Below are positions 54,560 through 62,775 of a stretch of DNA of 64,000 nucleotides, in pieces (the first letter of the stretch is position 1; each line of letters opens with the position of its first letter). Under the pieces are notes generated by a model that was given only the letters and a program-made list of their open reading frames with translations, did not search any database and was not told where the DNA came from. The DNA is from Enterococcus sp. MMGLQ5-1. Its GTDB lineage: Bacteria; Bacillota; Bacilli; Lactobacillales; Streptococcaceae. A program made the translations under genes and the position numbers. The DNA lies in the NCBI RefSeq assembly GCF_013155265.1, contig NZ_JABJXU010000001.1:488154-552153 (forward strand). Reading direction: 5' to 3'.

Positions 54560-55789
54560 TTGAATATTGCTTTTTTTACGGATACCTATTATCCACAGGT
54601 GAGTGGTGTTGCGGCATCTATTCAAACTTTAAAAGTTGAATTGGAACGTTTAGGGCATCAAGTTTATATTTTTACCACTACCGACCCAGAAGCAAAGGAC
54701 GAGAATGATGAAACAATTATTCGGATGCCAAGTGTGCCTTTTGTATCCTTTTCTGAGAGAAGAATCGTGATTCGTGGGATGATTGATGCTTATTTAATCG
54801 CGAGTAAATTGAATTTAGATATTATACATACCCACACCGAGTTTGGTGTAGGGATATTAGGTAAGATTATTGCAAGTCGTCTAAAAATTCCAATTGTGCA
54901 TACCTTCCATACGATGTATGAAGACTATCTTCATTATATTGCCGGTGGTAAGGTAATTAAGCCTTCAATGGTTAAATATTATTCCAAGGCCTTTATGCAT
55001 AAGCTAAACGGTATTATTTGTCCCAGCGTATTGGTGCAGAGTGTACTTTTACGCTATGGCATTAAAATTGAGAAACGAATTATTCCTACTGGAATTGATT
55101 TAGAGCGGTTTGTTCGTCCAGAAATCACAGAAAAGGATGTCCTTTTCTTAAAGGCAGAGCTTGGCATTGATTTTGATGAGGTAATGCTGCTATCTCTTTC
55201 TAGAATTTCTTATGAAAAAAATATTCAGCTTGTTGTCAAGGCGCTACCTGAAATTTTACAAGCCATTTCTGCAAAATTAGTCATTGTCGGAGATGGTCCT
55301 TATTTAGCTAAAATTCGGAAGCTTGTTCAGGAGCTTGGTATTGAGTCTAATGTCGTTTTTACGGGCATGGTTCCTAATTTAAAGGCTGCCTATTATTATC
55401 GTGCTGCTGATTTTTTAATTAGCGCTTCTACTAGTGAGACACAGGGCTTGACCTATACTGAAAGCATTGCTGCCGGCACGCCGATTATTGCATGGGGAAA
55501 TTCATATTTGGAAGGCCTAATCAGCGATCCAAGCTTCGGTTGTTTATTCTATAATGAAGCTGAAATTGCTAGAACAACAATTTCAGCGGTTGAAAATCAT
55601 CAGCCGATTCCTAGGCAATTACTAGATCAAAAGCTATTTGAAATTTCAAGTGAAAATTTTGCAATGACCGTCTATGCTTATTATTTGGATACTATGATTA
55701 ATTTCTCCAGAGAACAGGACTTTAAAAATGCGCATACCATTAGTAAAAAAATTACAGGTACACTGTATTCAATTGTGAAAAGAGGTTAA
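54560..55789 (+). CDS. 1,2-diacylglycerol 3-glucosyltransferase-like GT4 enzyme (first sugar)
   Basis: 409 residues. Starts MNIAFFTDTYYPQVSGVAAS; central HTHTEFGVG and VHTFHTMYEDYLHY; donor site FLISASTSETQGLTYTESIAAG. These features match the monoglucosyl-diacylglycerol synthases (LafA/DGS type). TTG 54560 preceded by AAAGGAGG. The 3' end is followed at once by a dehydrogenase gene. Product: glycolipid anchor for lipoteichoic acid. Confidence 0.86.
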   Translation: MNIAFFTDTYYPQVSGVAASIQTLKVELERLGHQVYIFTTTDPEAKDENDETIIRMPSVPFVSFSERRIVIRGMIDAYLIASKLNLDIIHTHTEFGVGILGKIIASRLKIPIVHTFHTMYEDYLHYIAGGKVIKPSMVKYYSKAFMHKLNGIICPSVLVQSVLLRYGIKIEKRIIPTGIDLERFVRPEITEKDVLFLKAELGIDFDEVMLLSLSRISYEKNIQLVVKALPEILQAISAKLVIVGDGPYLAKIRKLVQELGIESNVVFTGMVPNLKAAYYYRAADFLISASTSETQGLTYTESIAAGTPIIAWGNSYLEGLISDPSFGCLFYNEAEIARTTISAVENHQPIPRQLLDQKLFEISSENFAMTVYAYYLDTMINFSREQDFKNAHTISKKITGTLYSIVKRG

Positions 55790-56653
55790 ATGATGAAAAT
55801 TGGTTTTATTGGCACAGGTGTGATGGGCAAGGCAATTGCTGGACATTTATTAGCTGCCGGACATGATGTTTTTGTTTATAATCGTACGAAATCAAAGACC
55901 GATACTTTGGTTAATGCTGGGGCAATTTGGCAGGATACGCCTGAGAACGTAACTGAAAAAAGTGAAATTATTTTTACGATGATTGGTTATCCCAAAGATG
56001 TCGAAGCAGTTTACTTTGGTGAAAATGGGATTTTTAAAGCTTCAGTTGCTGGTAAGCTATTAATTGATATGACAACGAGCACACCGACTTTAGCGCAAAA
56101 GATTGCTGTGTCTGCAAATAAGTATGATGCTGAAGCATTGGATGCGCCAGTGTCAGGAGGGGATATTGGTGCTAAAAATGCGACCTTGACTGTGATGGCA
56201 GGAGGTAGTGAAGAAGCATTTAATCGGGCCAAGCCACTCTTTGATTTAATTTCAAAAAAAGCAGAATTGCATGGTGCTGCTGGAAGCGGCCAGCATGTTA
56301 AAATGGCGAATCAAATTGGGATAGCAGGAACGATGACTGCAATGAGTGAACTTATGGTTTATGCAAAGGCAGCGAACTTAGATTTAAAAAGGGTTATTGA
56401 AACCTTAAGTGCAGGTGGTGCACAAACTTGGTCGCTCTCCAACTATGGTCCCAGAATATTAAAATCAGACTATTCACCCGGTTTTTTTGTTAAGCATTTC
56501 ATAAAGGATTTAGGGATTGCTTTAGATGAAGCTGAAAAAATGTCGATTAAATTACCTGCGACTGAGCTTGCCAAGGCGCTTTATGATCAGCTTGCTGAAA
56601 AAGGGTTTGAGGATGCAGGAACACAAAGTTTAATTAAGCTTTGGTGGGATTAG
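55790..56653 (+). CDS. NAD(P)-dependent beta-hydroxyacid dehydrogenase (3-hydroxyisobutyrate dehydrogenase family)
   Basis: 287 residues. N-terminal signature KIGFIGTGVMGKAIAGHLLAAGHDVFVYNRT, the substrate motif DAPVSGGDIGAKNATLTVMAGG and catalytic Lys in GSGQHVKMANQI. It oxidises beta-hydroxyacids; substrate unknown. ATG 55790 or 55793 after AGAGGTT. Immediately follows the glycolipid glycosyltransferases and is likely cotranscribed, though functionally unrelated as far as can be seen. Confidence 0.9.
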   Translation: MMKIGFIGTGVMGKAIAGHLLAAGHDVFVYNRTKSKTDTLVNAGAIWQDTPENVTEKSEIIFTMIGYPKDVEAVYFGENGIFKASVAGKLLIDMTTSTPTLAQKIAVSANKYDAEALDAPVSGGDIGAKNATLTVMAGGSEEAFNRAKPLFDLISKKAELHGAAGSGQHVKMANQIGIAGTMTAMSELMVYAKAANLDLKRVIETLSAGGAQTWSLSNYGPRILKSDYSPGFFVKHFIKDLGIALDEAEKMSIKLPATELAKALYDQLAEKGFEDAGTQSLIKLWWD

Positions 56654-56742
56654 TCATGAATTATTCAAAAAAAACTATCAGTGCTGTTCAGGTTATGTTA
56701 AAATATCTATGAACAAAAATGGATAAGAATTGAGGCATAGAT

Positions 56743-56970
56743 ATGAAATCTCGTTTAGTAGCGATTATCAAGCGTTTAGAAGCAATGTTGGAAGCCAAAG
56801 ATGGCGAGGACCAGATTCGTCGTTTTGAACGTGATGGCGAAGTCAAAGCAGAAGTAGCATATAGTCAAGAGTCAGAAGCATTTACTTTGACTGATGTTGA
56901 CTCTAACCAAACTTATACATTCGATGATATTGACATGGTTGCAATTGAAATATATGAGTTGATTTATTAA
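56743..56970 (+). CDS. YkuJ-family (DUF1797) small protein
   Basis: 75 residues: SRLVAIIKRLEAMLEAKDGEDQIRRFERDG and SQTYTFDDIDMVAIEIYELI, the pattern of YkuJ. Cytosolic, function unknown. SD GAGGCAT is weak. Followed by its own terminator. Confidence 0.85.
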   Translation: MKSRLVAIIKRLEAMLEAKDGEDQIRRFERDGEVKAEVAYSQESEAFTLTDVDSNQTYTFDDIDMVAIEIYELIY

Positions 56971-57065
56971 GAAGAAGTCAATAATAACAGGCATTTAGTT
57001 GATTAGTTGTGATTTTAGAGCCTTAAAAGCAGCAAGAAAAAATTTAGATTTGTATTTAGTATTAG

Positions 57066-57095
57066 CTTTCGCGAAATTTTCGTGAAAGTTTTTTT
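57066..57095 (+). terminator. Terminator after the ykuJ-like gene
   Basis: CTTTCGCGAA/TTCGTGAAAG (one G-U) followed by TTTTTTT. Confidence 0.85.
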
Positions 57096-57126
57096 GTATT
57101 TTTTATTATTTTCAGTAAATAATAAT

Positions 57127-57164
57127 TGCTTTTCATGTTCTGTAGATGTATTATGTCTATAGAC
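57127..57164 (+). promoter_or_regulatory. Promoter of the Rrf2-family regulator with a palindrome
   Basis: -35 TTGCTT (57127-57132), 16-bp spacer, -10 TATTAT (57149-57154), followed by the perfect palindrome GTCTATAGAC (57155-57164) at the expected start site, a likely autoregulatory operator. Confidence 0.6.
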
Positions 57165-57200
57165 TTGAAATATCCATAATACTTTTTTAAGGAGTTATTT

Positions 57201-57725
57201 ATGAAATTGAAGAAAAGCTTTGAACAAGCAGTTTGTGTTATTCTAATGCTTGCCCTAGAAAAGGATAATCGACCGATAAAAAACGCAATTCTAAGTCGTC
57301 GCTTGCAGGTTTCGGATTCGTATTTAAAAAAAATAATGAGAAAAATGGTCGTGGAAGGTATTATCATCTCAGATGCGAGCAAGGATGGCGGCTTTAGATT
57401 AGCAAAGTCACTTGATTTAATCACAATGCTAGACGTTTATTATGCGATTGAGGGTCATGAAGATTTTGTTGAAATTGCACATTACGCCAACCGTGTTTTT
57501 GATAACAGCTATAAAAGCTATATTAAAAATGAGCTGGCGGCTGATATACCAAGCTTTGAGGATAAAATATTAACAACTGAGAATAGTATTTTACAGGTTA
57601 TCTTTGATGGACAAAAGGAATTTTTAGATCGACTAAAAAACTATCCACTATCTAATATCCTGAGAGATGTTAATTGTAAAAATGGACTTGTAGAATGGGA
57701 ATTGATAAGAAATAAGGAGCTATAA
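57201..57725 (+). CDS. Rrf2-family transcriptional regulator
   Basis: 174 residues. N-terminal winged helix KLKKSFEQAVCVILMLAL...LSRRLQVSDSYLKKIMRKMVVEGII and wing SDASKDGGFRLAKS match Rrf2/BadM. It lacks the three-Cys Fe-S cluster of IscR/NsrR (only Cys near residue 12 and late Cys), so it may sense something else. SD AAGGAG. The stop overlaps the downstream start (TAATG), so it very likely controls the YhgE/Pip gene. Confidence 0.88.
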   Translation: MKLKKSFEQAVCVILMLALEKDNRPIKNAILSRRLQVSDSYLKKIMRKMVVEGIIISDASKDGGFRLAKSLDLITMLDVYYAIEGHEDFVEIAHYANRVFDNSYKSYIKNELAADIPSFEDKILTTENSILQVIFDGQKEFLDRLKNYPLSNILRDVNCKNGLVEWELIRNKEL

Positions 57726-60166
57726 TGTTTAAAAAAGAATGGCAAAGTATTTTCAAGAATAAGTTTATGTGGTTAGTGTTAATTGGAATTAGCTTAATTC
57801 CAGCACTTTATAATGTTATTTTCTTAAGCTCAATGTGGGATCCTTATGGCAATGTTGATAACTTACCTGTAGCAGTCGTTAATAATGATAAGTCCGTTGA
57901 ATATAACGGCAAAACTTTATCAATTGGCAAATCATTGGTTTCTAACATGAAGAAAACGGCAGCATTGGATTATCATTTTGTTTCCAGCACTCAAGCCAAA
58001 GAAGGCATTGATAATGGTGATTATTATTTAGTAATTACGATTCCAAAGGATTTTTCTAAGAATGCCTCAACGCTATTGACGGATAGTCCAAAGGAAATGG
58101 TCGTCGATTATCAAACAACACAAGGGCGTAGCTTTACTGCTTCAAAAATTGCCCAAAATGCAGTGACTGAGCTTAAAACAAAGGTATCAACACAGGTCAC
58201 CGATTTATATAGTACAGCACTGCTTGAACAATTTGGGACAGTTGGTGAAGGGATGCAAACTGCTGCAGACGGCACAAAAGAATTAAGCAGTGGTACAGTT
58301 CAGTTAAAGGATGGTAGTCAAGTCATTGCGACAAATCTTGATAAATTATCATCAAGTAGCCTGACCTTTGCAGAAGGTACGAAGACATTGGAGGTTGGGT
58401 TAGATACATACCTAGCAGGCGTTACAAAAGTCAATTCAGGCGCCACGCAAGTTGCAAATGGTACTGCTCAATTAGCTGAAAAAACACCTGCCTTGACAAG
58501 TGCCGCATCACAATTAGCAAGTGGCAGCTCAACATTAAATAGCGGCTTGTCTCAATATACAGCTGGCGTAAGTTCATTAGCAACAAGCTTACAAAATTTA
58601 TCTAATACTGTTTCTAGTGACAATGTGCAAGAATTACAAGCTGGATTAACTAAATTACAAGCAGGGATTGATAATTTAAATGCTAGTGTATCTACAGGAG
58701 ATACCTCAAAAGGCATAGCCAGCTTGCAGGCGACACTTGCCTTGATGACTAATTTGGCAAATCAAATGCAACAGGAAGTTGATAAAATTTCAACGATTAA
58801 TTATCCTGCATTAGCTACATCGGCAGTTCAGAATTTGGAATCGTCTTCAGCTTACATTAATGCAAGTGATGAAGCTAAAGCAGCGATGGTTCAAGCGGTT
58901 AATGATTCCATCAATTCACAAGCAGCTACAGACCAAAGTAATGAAGAAATAAAATCATCACTGACGGGAGAAATCAATGGCTTAAAAGCTTATATTACAG
59001 GCGTGACAAATGGTTTGAGCAATCTTACGGTTGGCCTTCAGCAAGGCACTACTGCCTTAAATGATGGTGCTAAAGTTGCGCTACCCGGTGCAAATCAATT
59101 CATTACTCAAGTTCAAACGGCTTCAACAGCACTTACAGCAGGTGCAAATCAATTAAATATAAATTCTAGTCAATTGACTGATGGTTCAAGCAGCTTAGCC
59201 AGTGGTTTATCACAGCTTAATCAACAAGTGCCAGCTTTAGCATCGGGAATTAATCAATTAAACTCAGGCGCGAGTCAGGTTGCTGATGGTACTCAACAAT
59301 TAGTAATTAATGGGCCAACGTTAAAATCTGGTGTTAGCCAGCTCACTTCAGGTGCTTCTCAAATTTCGAGTGGGGCAAGTCAATTGTCTGACGGTGAAAA
59401 TGAAGTAGTGACTAATTTAGGTAAGGTTGAAAGTGGTTTAAGTGTACTAAACACTAAATTGACCGATGGCGCTGATAAGATTAGCACGGTTAATACTTCT
59501 ACTGACTCAGCCAAGGCGATTGCTGAACCGGTTAAAGCTGATCATACCGATAATGATAAATTAGCGAACAACGGTACTGGGATGGCACCTTATATGATGT
59601 CGGTTGCCTTATTTGTCGGAATGATTACCTCTTGTATGATTTTCGATGTTTATAAGCCTAAAAAACAACCAACCTCCGGTATTGCATGGTGGACAAGTAA
59701 GATTTCCGTACTTGCGCTAGTTTCACTTGTACAGTCACTTTTAGTATATGGTGTTGTTGTTGGTATTCTCGGCTTACAACCAGTCTCACATCTTGGCGTG
59801 TTAGTGTTACTTGTCTTGCAATCACTCGCCTATATGTCCATGATTGCCTTCTTTACAGTTGCACTTGGCAAGATTGGTGCGTTCTTAATGCTAATCTTTA
59901 TGATTTTACAATTAGGTGGCTCAGGCGGCACATACCCAACGATTTTATCGAATAACTTCTTTATTTCAATCCATAAATTCTTACCAATGACTTATGGCGT
60001 TGATGGTTTAAGAGAAGCAATCTCAATTGGTGGTTCGATAGCAGGACCGATAGCCGTGTTTATTTTTATGATAATTGTATTCAGCTTATTACTGATTTCA
60101 TATTATCATGTTAAAGCTAGAAGCTTTTCATTTTCGGATACACGCTTGGAGGACTCAATTCAATAA
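57725..60166 (+). CDS. YhgE/Pip-family membrane protein
   Basis: 813 residues. TM helix near the N-terminus (MWLVLIGISLIPALYNVIFL), a Pip-type extracellular domain (about 45-170), a long Ser/Thr/Gln/Gly-rich region with repeats of the form L-x-x-G-x-x-Q-L (for example GINQLNSGASQVADGTQQL) from ~185 to ~600, and five or more C-terminal TM helices (about 620-800) like ABC-2 permeases. Pip proteins are phage receptors in lactococci, and relatives act in secretion of small proteins. The role here is unknown. Confidence 0.9.
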   Translation: MFKKEWQSIFKNKFMWLVLIGISLIPALYNVIFLSSMWDPYGNVDNLPVAVVNNDKSVEYNGKTLSIGKSLVSNMKKTAALDYHFVSSTQAKEGIDNGDYYLVITIPKDFSKNASTLLTDSPKEMVVDYQTTQGRSFTASKIAQNAVTELKTKVSTQVTDLYSTALLEQFGTVGEGMQTAADGTKELSSGTVQLKDGSQVIATNLDKLSSSSLTFAEGTKTLEVGLDTYLAGVTKVNSGATQVANGTAQLAEKTPALTSAASQLASGSSTLNSGLSQYTAGVSSLATSLQNLSNTVSSDNVQELQAGLTKLQAGIDNLNASVSTGDTSKGIASLQATLALMTNLANQMQQEVDKISTINYPALATSAVQNLESSSAYINASDEAKAAMVQAVNDSINSQAATDQSNEEIKSSLTGEINGLKAYITGVTNGLSNLTVGLQQGTTALNDGAKVALPGANQFITQVQTASTALTAGANQLNINSSQLTDGSSSLASGLSQLNQQVPALASGINQLNSGASQVADGTQQLVINGPTLKSGVSQLTSGASQISSGASQLSDGENEVVTNLGKVESGLSVLNTKLTDGADKISTVNTSTDSAKAIAEPVKADHTDNDKLANNGTGMAPYMMSVALFVGMITSCMIFDVYKPKKQPTSGIAWWTSKISVLALVSLVQSLLVYGVVVGILGLQPVSHLGVLVLLVLQSLAYMSMIAFFTVALGKIGAFLMLIFMILQLGGSGGTYPTILSNNFFISIHKFLPMTYGVDGLREAISIGGSIAGPIAVFIFMIIVFSLLLISYYHVKARSFSFSDTRLEDSIQ

Positions 60167-60187
60167 TTCTGATTACTGCAAAATGTA

Positions 60188-60223
60188 AACAAGGTATACT
60201 TTTAAGGTATACCTTGTTTTTTT
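60188..60223 (+). terminator. Terminator after the yhgE/pip gene
   Basis: Stem AACAAGGTATAC/GTATACCTTGTT with T-run. Confidence 0.92.
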
Positions 60224-60464
60224 GACTCTACTATAAATTGGAAATTGGTCTGATAAATATTTCAGTTCATTCTTTATCGGTCTAATTTGGTATTGTTTTT
60301 TGAAACAATACCGATATCGCAACAAAGCGCGTTTTAAAAGCATGGAGTCAAGGTATTTATAAATTGAGCAAGGCTGTTAATCGATTGAATTAGCCAAGGT
60401 AAAGACTATATTTTTAAATAATAATTTAAATAAAAATCGTTATTTTTGTTTTATACTTTAATGA
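60224..60464. other. Intergenic stretch with one clear palindrome
   Basis: No gene. GGTATTGTTT (60289-60298)/AAACAATACC (60303-60312) with a 4-nt loop lacks a T-run, so it is more likely an operator or RNA hairpin than a terminator. Confidence 0.55.
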
Positions 60465-60470
60465 TATAAT
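60462..60470 (+). promoter_or_regulatory. Extended -10 promoter of the small membrane protein gene
   Basis: TGATATAAT (60462-60470), an extended -10, with only weak -35 options upstream. Confidence 0.55.
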
Positions 60471-60509
60471 TGAAATATTGAATGAGATGTCAGTTTGGGT
60501 GAAAGGTCG

Positions 60510-60650
60510 ATGGTGATTCGTATGCTGGGCGATATTATTAAAATAATCCTAATTATTATTTTTACTGTTATCTTTATTTGGTCATCAAGCCTTATGTTTA
60601 AATTTTGGCAGGATATTGTTGAGAGAAATCATGATGAAGGTGACAAATGA
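60510..60650 (+). CDS. 46-residue single-pass membrane protein
   Basis: ATG 60510 to TGA 60650. Sequence begins MVIRMLGDIIKIILIIIFTV and continues with FIWSSSLMFKFW; one TM helix at about residues 9-28, with a charged tail ending NHDEGDK. AAAGG (60503-60507) is close to ATG 60510; ATG 60522 would have better spacing. It has its own promoter and sits just before typA. No family recognised. Supported by a continuous frame, TM composition and SD only. Confidence 0.6.
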   Translation: MVIRMLGDIIKIILIIIFTVIFIWSSSLMFKFWQDIVERNHDEGDK

Positions 60651-60717
60651 ATTTCATGATAATTTCTGTAAATATTTTCAAAATCAAGCTATTTTCCATA
60701 AATATTTGAAAAATAAA

Positions 60718-60746
60718 TTGTGAAAATGATAAAAATTTGTTATAAT
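60718..60746 (+). promoter_or_regulatory. typA promoter
   Basis: -35 TTGTGA (60718-60723), 17-bp spacer, extended -10 TGTTATAAT with TATAAT at 60741-60746. Confidence 0.75.
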
Positions 60747-60783
60747 TGTACAGCTAGAGACTAAATTTTTAGGAGAAATTATT

Positions 60784-62619
60784 TTGAAATTAAGAGAAGA
60801 TATTAGAAATGTTGCAATCATTGCCCACGTTGACCACGGTAAAACGACATTGGTGGACGAATTATTAAAGCAATCTGAAACATTAGATGGTCATACTCAA
60901 TTAAATGAACGTGCGATGGATTCAAATGCCTTAGAGCAAGAGCGTGGTATCACGATTTTGGCTAAAAATACGGCAGTAAAATATAATGGCACTCAAATTA
61001 ATATTATGGATACCCCTGGTCACGCGGACTTTGGTGGCGAAGTAGAACGTATCATGAAAATGGTTGACGGTGTTGTTTTAGTTGTTGATGCTTATGAAGG
61101 TACAATGCCGCAAACGCGTTTTGTATTGAAAAAGGCACTAGAACAAAATTTGGTGCCAATCGTGGTGGTGAATAAAATTGATAAGCCGTCAGCACGTCCG
61201 GAGCATGTTGTCGATGAGGTTTTAGAATTATTCATCGAATTAGGTGCAGATGACGATCAATTAGACTTTCCAGTGATTTATGCATCAGCAATCAATGGTA
61301 CATCAAGCTTATCTGATGATCCAGCGAGTCAAGAAAGTACAATGAATTATGTTTTTGATACAATCATCGAGCATATTCCAGCACCAGTTGATAATTCTGA
61401 TGAACCTTTACAATTCCAAGTATCATTACTTGATTATAATGATTACGTGGGTCGTATCGGAATTGGTCGTGTTTTCCGCGGTACAATCAAGGTTGGTGAC
61501 CAAGTAACCCTATCTAAGCTTGACGGTTCAACTAAAAATTTCCGTGTCACTAAATTATTTGGCTTCTTCGGTTTAACTAGGGTTGAAATTAATGAAGCAA
61601 AAGCTGGTGATTTAATCGCAGTTTCAGGTATGGAGGACATCTTTGTTGGAGAAACAATTACACCGACGGATGCTGTTGAGCCATTACCAATTCTTCATAT
61701 TGATGAACCAACATTGCAAATGACTTTCTTAGTTAATAATTCACCATTTGCGGGTCGTGAGGGTAAATTTGTAACCTCTCGTAAAATTGAAGAGCGCTTG
61801 GAAGCTGAGCTGCAAACAGACGTTTCTTTACGTGTTGATCCAACTGATTCTCCAGATAAATGGACTGTCTCAGGACGTGGTGAGCTACATTTATCAATCC
61901 TGATTGAAACGATGCGTCGTGAGGGCTATGAATTACAAGTGTCTCGTCCAGAAGTAATTGTACGTGAAATTGATGGTAAAAAGACGGAACCCTTTGAACG
62001 CGTCCAAATTGATACACCAGAAGAATACCAAGGCTCAATTATTCAATCACTTTCTGAACGTAAGGGTGAAATGTTGGATATGGTCAATGTTGGTAATGGA
62101 CAGGTTCGCTTAATCTTCCTTGTACCAGCTCGTGGTCTAATTGGTTATACGACTGAATTTATGTCAATGACACGTGGCTATGGTATTTTAAACCATACCT
62201 TTGATCAGTATTTACCTTTGATTAATGAAACAATTGGTGGCCGTCACCGTGGTGCACTTGTTTCAATCGATACTGGTAAAGCAACTACCTATTCAATCAT
62301 GTCTGTTGAAGAACGTGGTACAGTCTTTGTCACACCAGGGACAGAGGTTTATGAGGGTATGATTGTCGGTGAAAATGCACGTGATAACGATTTGACTGTT
62401 AATATCACTAAAGCTAAGCAAATGACTAACGTCCGTTCTGCAAATAAGGACCAAACCTCAGTCATCAAGACACCTCGTCAGTTGACCTTAGAAGAGTCAT
62501 TAGAATTCTTGAATGATGATGAATATATGGAAGTGACACCTGAAACGATTCGTTTAAGAAAACAGATTTTAAATAAAGCGGAACGTGAAAAAGCAACCAA
62601 GAAAAAGAAAAAAGATTAA
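60784..62619 (+). CDS. typA: Translational GTPase TypA/BipA
   Basis: 611 residues. G1 AHVDHGKTTLVDELL, switch II DTPGHADFGGE, G4 VVNKIDKP, then domains II and the EF-G-like III/V, and the BipA-specific C-terminal domain. It acts in 50S assembly and stress/cold adaptation on the ribosome. TTG start 60784 with AGGAGAA upstream. Terminator follows at 62661. Confidence 0.97.
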   Translation: MKLREDIRNVAIIAHVDHGKTTLVDELLKQSETLDGHTQLNERAMDSNALEQERGITILAKNTAVKYNGTQINIMDTPGHADFGGEVERIMKMVDGVVLVVDAYEGTMPQTRFVLKKALEQNLVPIVVVNKIDKPSARPEHVVDEVLELFIELGADDDQLDFPVIYASAINGTSSLSDDPASQESTMNYVFDTIIEHIPAPVDNSDEPLQFQVSLLDYNDYVGRIGIGRVFRGTIKVGDQVTLSKLDGSTKNFRVTKLFGFFGLTRVEINEAKAGDLIAVSGMEDIFVGETITPTDAVEPLPILHIDEPTLQMTFLVNNSPFAGREGKFVTSRKIEERLEAELQTDVSLRVDPTDSPDKWTVSGRGELHLSILIETMRREGYELQVSRPEVIVREIDGKKTEPFERVQIDTPEEYQGSIIQSLSERKGEMLDMVNVGNGQVRLIFLVPARGLIGYTTEFMSMTRGYGILNHTFDQYLPLINETIGGRHRGALVSIDTGKATTYSIMSVEERGTVFVTPGTEVYEGMIVGENARDNDLTVNITKAKQMTNVRSANKDQTSVIKTPRQLTLEESLEFLNDDEYMEVTPETIRLRKQILNKAEREKATKKKKKD

Positions 62620-62660
62620 AATTTCAATGATGAATTAATAATTTTATTGAATATATAGAG

Positions 62661-62690
62661 AGGGATGGGAATTTTCCTGTCCCTTTTTTA
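62661..62690 (+). terminator. Terminator after typA
   Basis: AGGGATGGGA/CCTGTCCCT (inner pairs weak) followed by TTTTTT. Confidence 0.85.
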
Positions 62691-62775
62691 AAATTTTGAA
62701 ATGAAAGCTCTAAAGAATGATTGACTTAAATCGGATATCATTTGCTTTAATATTTTTAATAATAAGGAGTTACAG

